Of a stretch of DNA of 8,918 nt, positions 5,891-8,918 are shown piece by piece. The number at the start of each line of letters is the position of its first letter. Within the stretch, counting starts at the first letter, position 1. The stretch is taken from contig NZ_CALIBF010000114.1 in the NCBI RefSeq assembly GCF_938045465.1, forward strand, positions 1-8,918, written 5' to 3'. The DNA is from an uncultured Campylobacter sp. GTDB lineage: Bacteria > Campylobacterota > Campylobacteria > Campylobacterales > Campylobacteraceae. Made by a program: the position numbers and the translations under genes. Below the pieces are notes generated by a model, which did no database searches, had not been told where the DNA came from, and saw only the letters and a list, made by a program, of their open reading frames with translations.

Positions 5891-5921
5891 TGCCATAGCA
5901 GTGCGCCGTAATGCTATGGCA
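5891..5921. promoter_or_regulatory. Perfect 10-bp dyad, candidate operator or RNA hairpin
   Basis: TGCCATAGCA and its exact reverse complement TGCTATGGCA flank an 11-base spacer. The half-site centres are 21 bases apart, within the range of known NikR operators (about 18 in Helicobacter, 22 in E. coli). It is not AT-rich and stands out from the spacer DNA. It lies about 307 bases upstream of nikR and 256 downstream of the hypF stop, so it could equally be a 3' end structure of hypF. Confidence 0.5.
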
Positions 5922-5924
5922 GAC

Positions 5925-5938
5925 AACGGCGCGCCGTT
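5925..5938. repeat. Perfect 14-bp GC-rich palindrome
   Basis: AACGGCGCGCCGTT is its own reverse complement and lies four bases after the 10-bp dyad. Its ACGGCGC arm (5926-5932) is also exactly complementary to GCGCCGT (5903-5909) in the spacer of that dyad. Confidence 0.7.
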
Positions 5939-6176
5939 AAATTTTAAAATTTTAACGTTTCGGCTACGACATATGAAGACGGCAAGGCATAAATTTGTTC
6001 GCTGATTTTGCGATTTTAGAAAAGCTAGCCTCGGTGGATTTTATCGCCCGTAGCGTTAGAATTTACGCAAAGAGCAGGCAGGGCGCAGAGCCATCAAATT
6101 TAGCGGCGAGATGAAACTAATAAATTTTACAAAGAGCGAGCTTAACGGCTATAATTGCGTTTTTTTGTGGACAAGT

Positions 6177-8918
6177 TTAGCGCGAAATTTCGCTTAAATA
6201 TGCCGCGAGCTGCCCGTATGCGATGCCGCTGTCGTTGCAAGGAATGGCGCGATTTAGATGAAATTTTATCCCTCGCGCGCGCAGCTTTTCGCACGTAAGA
6301 TTTAGAAGCGTCGCGTTTTGAAAGACCCCGCCGCTTAGCGCGACCTCGAGCCCCGCGCCCTCGGCGAAATCGGTGATGAAATTTGCGATGGCATTTATAA
6401 ATTTCGTCGCGGCCAAGCGCGGCTCATCGCGCAAAGCTTGCAAAAATGCGTCTTTGTAATCGATCACGTAGCATTCGCCCTCAAGGCTCGGCGCGCAAGC
6501 TCTATTTTGCGGGGATTGATCGGCGTTAGAAGCGTCTTTGCTTTCAAGATTTATTAAATTCAGGGCGAATGCTTGGTTTATAGAATTTGCGGCGGAACTT
6601 TCATTCTTTTTATCGCTGCTTTCGGCGATGTTTTGGGCCGCTAGTCTAAGCTCATTTTTACTCGCCGTATCATCCGCAAGCTCTTTAAAATCGCCTTGCA
6701 ACGCGCAGCCATCTTTCACGCCGCTATGATTTTGCGCATTTAAACCGCCCTGCCCCGCTTCGCGCGCCAAATCATCGGCGCTTCGTTGCTGTGAAGCGAA
6801 ATGCGGCACGTTTTGGATAAAATTTTCGCTCGCTTTTTGCAGCCTAAATTTGTAGCTCTGCTCGCAACCGTCGATATATAGGTTCTCAAGTCGCATGCCC
6901 GCTTCGCCGTCGAAGCTGACGGCTCGTAGATCGCAAATGACCGCAGCAAACGCGTCAAACAGCCGCCCTAGCGAGCTTGAGCGGACGGCACGCGGCGAGA
7001 TTTTTTCTAAATTTGCTACTTCGCTCGCATTAAATTTTGCCAAAAACTCGCGCGCAGCGTCCTTTGCATTAAATTTAAACACGAGAGCAAGCGCAAGCTT
7101 GTAGATGTTTTTGATCGCATTCTCGCCGCCGATAAGCGCGATCTCGTCGAATTTAGCCACGCGACGATAGCCGTGCGGGTCAAACACCATCACCTCGCCC
7201 CCCCAGATCGTGCCGTCCTTGCCGTAGCCGGTGCCGTCGAAGCAGAAGCCGAGGTATTTTTTGCCGCTAAAAAGTAGATCGTTTTGCGCCAGATTCGACA
7301 CCAGATGCGCAAAATGGTGCTGATAGCGAACCACGGGGTATCCGCGTTGCTCGAAAAATCGCGTGTGCGAAAACTGCGGATGCAGATCCGCGATGACGGC
7401 GTCGAACTTCAGCTCGTAGGCGCGCACGAACATATCAAAAAGCGCGAAAAATCGCTCATTCGTGGCGACGTTTTTAAGATCGCCGATGTAGGGCGAGATG
7501 AAAATTTGCCCGTCTTTGTAGATCGCAAACTCATTTTTCAGCTCCGCTCCGAGCGCCAGGAAAGTGCCTTTGGTGCGGAATTTGCTAGGGAAAATTTTTG
7601 GATTCATTCCGCGAGATGTTCGCAAAAACAGCGCGCGATCTAAAGCGTCCGCTTCGGCGGAAAGATTTGTGTAGCTCGCCAAATTCGCGGTACTGGCACT
7701 TGCCGGTTTTGCGAAATTTGCGGAGCTTGTGGAATTTACTTCGTTTGCTAAATTTGCGAGATCTGCGGCGCAGGCGGATTTCGTTTCGCAAACAGGTTTC
7801 GCTTCGGCGGCGGAATTTGCGTCATTTTGGTTTTTTTGAGGCGCCGAATTTATGGCGTCGGAGTTGTTTTCGGAAATGAAATCTGCGGCGTCGTAACTTG
7901 TATCCGTATCGGAAAGTCTTTGCGAGCTCTCAAAATTTAGCCCGTCCGTGGAATTTTCCTTAAAATTTTGCGGCGCGATAAGGGTTTGTGTGGTTGCGGA
8001 ATTCTGCGTTAGAATGGAATTTTGCGCAGAGTTTTCCGTCTGAGTGCAGATCGGAAGCGACGCGAAAATTTTGCTCGAATTGCAAGCCGTTTTTGAATCA
8101 GGCGCTAAAGTTCGCGCTTCAAATAGCGGTAAAAAGGCAATACTATCGTCGCTCGGCGTTAAAATTTCGCGATCATTATCCAGATAAAACGAAATTACGC
8201 AGCCCAGCTTCGCACGCAGCTCCTCGGCGTTAAAAATAATGGGCTCGCCACTAATGTTGGCGCTTGTGGCGACGATCGGGCGATCAAAATATTCAAAAAG
8301 CAGTAGATGCACGCCGGTATTGGCTAGGAAAATGCCGATTTTATTAAGGTTTGGCGCCACGCTTGGAGCGATAAAAATCGCACCCGCCCTAAAAATCACC
8401 GAAAAGCTCGCAGGTAAACGCACGAAATCGCCCATGTTATCGGGATATGCACCACGCACATCCATCGTGCATGTTTGCACGGAGCAAGAGCGTTGCAAAC
8501 TTATCGTCTGTTGCGGACTGGGCTCGCACGTCGCACGCTGCAAGCCTACTCCATCCTCAGCATGTCGCAAGCTCTGAATATTCGCCGAATTTTGCGAAAT
8601 AGACTCGTCCGGCGCAAGCCGAGAATCAGGCTCATTCGCCGCGCATCGCGAGTCTTGGCTATCTGCTGCGGACTGTAAATTTAATTTGTTAGTCGTATAT
8701 CGCAGCTCCGCCTCGCCTTCTGCTTGCGGCGAGTTCAAATTTTTAGCCGCGCACTGCGAACCAGACCCATTCGATCCGCGTCCTAGCTCGTTTTCTGCGC
8801 TCCGCGAGCTAGATTTGTCTGCAACCGACGCATCGCAGGCGAAACTACGTCGCGCCGTTTTGCTAAAAATTTGCGCACTATGCAACCCGCCCTGCTCCGC
8901 GCAAACTCCAATATTTTG
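6177..8918 (-). CDS. hypF: HypF carbamoyltransferase, 5'-partial, with three large low-complexity insertions
   Basis: HypF uses carbamoyl phosphate and ATP to carbamoylate the C-terminal cysteine of HypE, the first step in making the cyanide ligands. The reading frame is open through the right edge (first codon 8918), so the acylphosphatase and zinc-finger domains and the start of the YrdC domain lie outside. Counting from that codon (913 residues visible), the end of the YrdC domain is about 165-262 (IAPSVAPNLNKIG, SANISGEP at 219-226, DDSI at 257-260). The Kae1-like domain runs from about 430 (SRGMNP, LALGAELKN, IGDL) with metal ligands in HHFAH (His534, His538), DGTGYG (561) and WGGE (572), and ends with SGGVFQN (862) and NDSGIAYGQ (Asp896). 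Segments of about 1-155, 266-425 and 689-816 match nothing in HypF and are Ser/Asn/Ala/Asp-rich. Whole HypF proteins are usually about 750 residues, so this one is unusually long. A TTG at 8885 is not the start. It ends 593 bases before nikR. Confidence 0.97.
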   Translation of the reverse strand, partial: QNIGVCAEQGGLHSAQIFSKTARRSFACDASVADKSSSRSAENELGRGSNGSGSQCAAKNLNSPQAEGEAELRYTTNKLNLQSAADSQDSRCAANEPDSRLAPDESISQNSANIQSLRHAEDGVGLQRATCEPSPQQTISLQRSCSVQTCTMDVRGAYPDNMGDFVRLPASFSVIFRAGAIFIAPSVAPNLNKIGIFLANTGVHLLLFEYFDRPIVATSANISGEPIIFNAEELRAKLGCVISFYLDNDREILTPSDDSIAFLPLFEARTLAPDSKTACNSSKIFASLPICTQTENSAQNSILTQNSATTQTLIAPQNFKENSTDGLNFESSQRLSDTDTSYDAADFISENNSDAINSAPQKNQNDANSAAEAKPVCETKSACAADLANLANEVNSTSSANFAKPASASTANLASYTNLSAEADALDRALFLRTSRGMNPKIFPSKFRTKGTFLALGAELKNEFAIYKDGQIFISPYIGDLKNVATNERFFALFDMFVRAYELKFDAVIADLHPQFSHTRFFEQRGYPVVRYQHHFAHLVSNLAQNDLLFSGKKYLGFCFDGTGYGKDGTIWGGEVMVFDPHGYRRVAKFDEIALIGGENAIKNIYKLALALVFKFNAKDAAREFLAKFNASEVANLEKISPRAVRSSSLGRLFDAFAAVICDLRAVSFDGEAGMRLENLYIDGCEQSYKFRLQKASENFIQNVPHFASQQRSADDLAREAGQGGLNAQNHSGVKDGCALQGDFKELADDTASKNELRLAAQNIAESSDKKNESSAANSINQAFALNLINLESKDASNADQSPQNRACAPSLEGECYVIDYKDAFLQALRDEPRLAATKFINAIANFITDFAEGAGLEVALSGGVFQNATLLNLTCEKLRARGIKFHLNRAIPCNDSGIAYGQLAAYLSEISR
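6471..6854 (-). repeat. Third low-complexity insertion in HypF, inside the Kae1-like domain
   Basis: About 128 codons lie between MRLENLYIDG and the conserved block beginning YKDAFLQALRD. The tract is rich in Ala, Asn, Ser, Asp and Gln, with no hydrophobic segment. The catalytic-domain motifs on either side are intact, so it is read as a surface-loop insertion. Confidence 0.75.
7641..8123 (-). repeat. Second low-complexity insertion in HypF, between the YrdC and Kae1-like domains
   Basis: About 160 codons separate DDSIAFL, the end of YrdC homology, from LRTSRGMNP, the start of Kae1-like homology. In E. coli HypF these blocks are almost adjacent. The tract is rich in Asn, Ser, Ala and Thr, with loose repeats such as TQNSATTQT and LANLANEVNS. 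It is in frame and has no recognisable domain. Confidence 0.8.
8544..8759 (-). repeat. Degenerate 18-residue tandem repeat in first HypF insertion
   Basis: Four consecutive 18-residue blocks keep register: they begin SQCAAKNLNS, LRYTTNKLNLQS, SRCAANEPDS and SQNSANIQS. The Cys/Tyr/Cys/Asn positions are exactly 18 codons (54 bases) apart. The DNA copies are diverged; the best match is between the first and third near their 5' ends (shared CGCGCA/CGCGA-like ends on the plus strand). The fourth block is the weakest. Confidence 0.55.

Larger units (their letters stand above)
5585..6176. other. 592-base intergenic region between hypF and nikR
   Basis: No credible gene is seen on either strand. The region holds the two palindromes, the inverted-repeat segment and the candidate nikR promoter listed separately. 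The remainder is AT-rich spacer with repeated AAATTT words. No rho-independent terminator with a clean T-run is seen after the hypF stop. Confidence 0.7.

Noticed and set aside
6111..6197. 28-codon plus-strand ORF (MKLINFTKSELNGY...) facing hypF
   Set aside because: It overlaps the hypF C-terminus, has no ribosome-binding site and no similarity I recognise.
8883..8885. TTG as the start codon of hypF
   Set aside because: The frame continues open upstream to the window edge (11 more codons), the residues around it are low-complexity, and the essential N-terminal domains of HypF would be missing. It is an internal Leu codon.

Overview
The window carries a hydrogenase-maturation gene cluster, and every recognised gene is on the minus strand. 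In transcription order (high to low coordinates) it reads hypF (5' end cut off by the window edge), nikR, hypB, hypC, hypD, hypE, hypA. Together these are the six Hyp proteins that build and insert the NiFe(CN)2CO cofactor of [NiFe]-hydrogenases, plus the nickel-responsive repressor NikR. No hydrogenase structural gene lies in the window. The hypF-B-C-D-E-A order matches the hyp cluster I know from Campylobacter jejuni. The dense AAATTTA-type motifs in spacers and loops, together with fairly GC-rich coding sequence, suggest an oral Campylobacter with higher GC (C. gracilis-like). The species guess is inference only.

Layout. 6177-8918: hypF, open through the right edge. 5585-6176: a 592-base gap with palindromes and a candidate nikR promoter. 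5153-5584: nikR. 4403-5152: a 750-base gap with repeats, hairpins and one very doubtful 32-codon ORF. 3581-4402: hypB. 3300-3581: hypC, overlapping the hypB stop by one base. 2167-3264: hypD. 2004-2166: a gap with a strong GC-rich hairpin. 780-1988: hypE. 681-779: a short gap with an AT-rich palindrome. 123-680: hypA. 1-122: nothing recognised.

How the genes work together. HypF carbamoylates the C-terminal cysteine of HypE, and HypE dehydrates the group to thiocyanate to give cyanide ligands. HypC and HypD hold the iron while the ligands are added, and HypC carries the Fe(CN)2CO unit to the hydrogenase large subunit. HypA and HypB then deliver nickel. NikR would tie nickel supply to transcription.

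The unusual feature is that three of the six maturation proteins (HypA, HypE, HypF) carry long in-frame, low-complexity Asn/Ser/Ala/Asp/Thr-rich insertions, placed between otherwise intact conserved blocks. HypB, HypC and HypD have none. HypF has three such segments: one contains a degenerate 18-residue repeat, and HypE contains an exact 15-bp in-frame tandem duplication that shows how these tracts may grow. HypB has an alanine where the G4 guanine-specificity aspartate is expected. I see no CRISPR array, tRNA, rRNA or insertion sequence.
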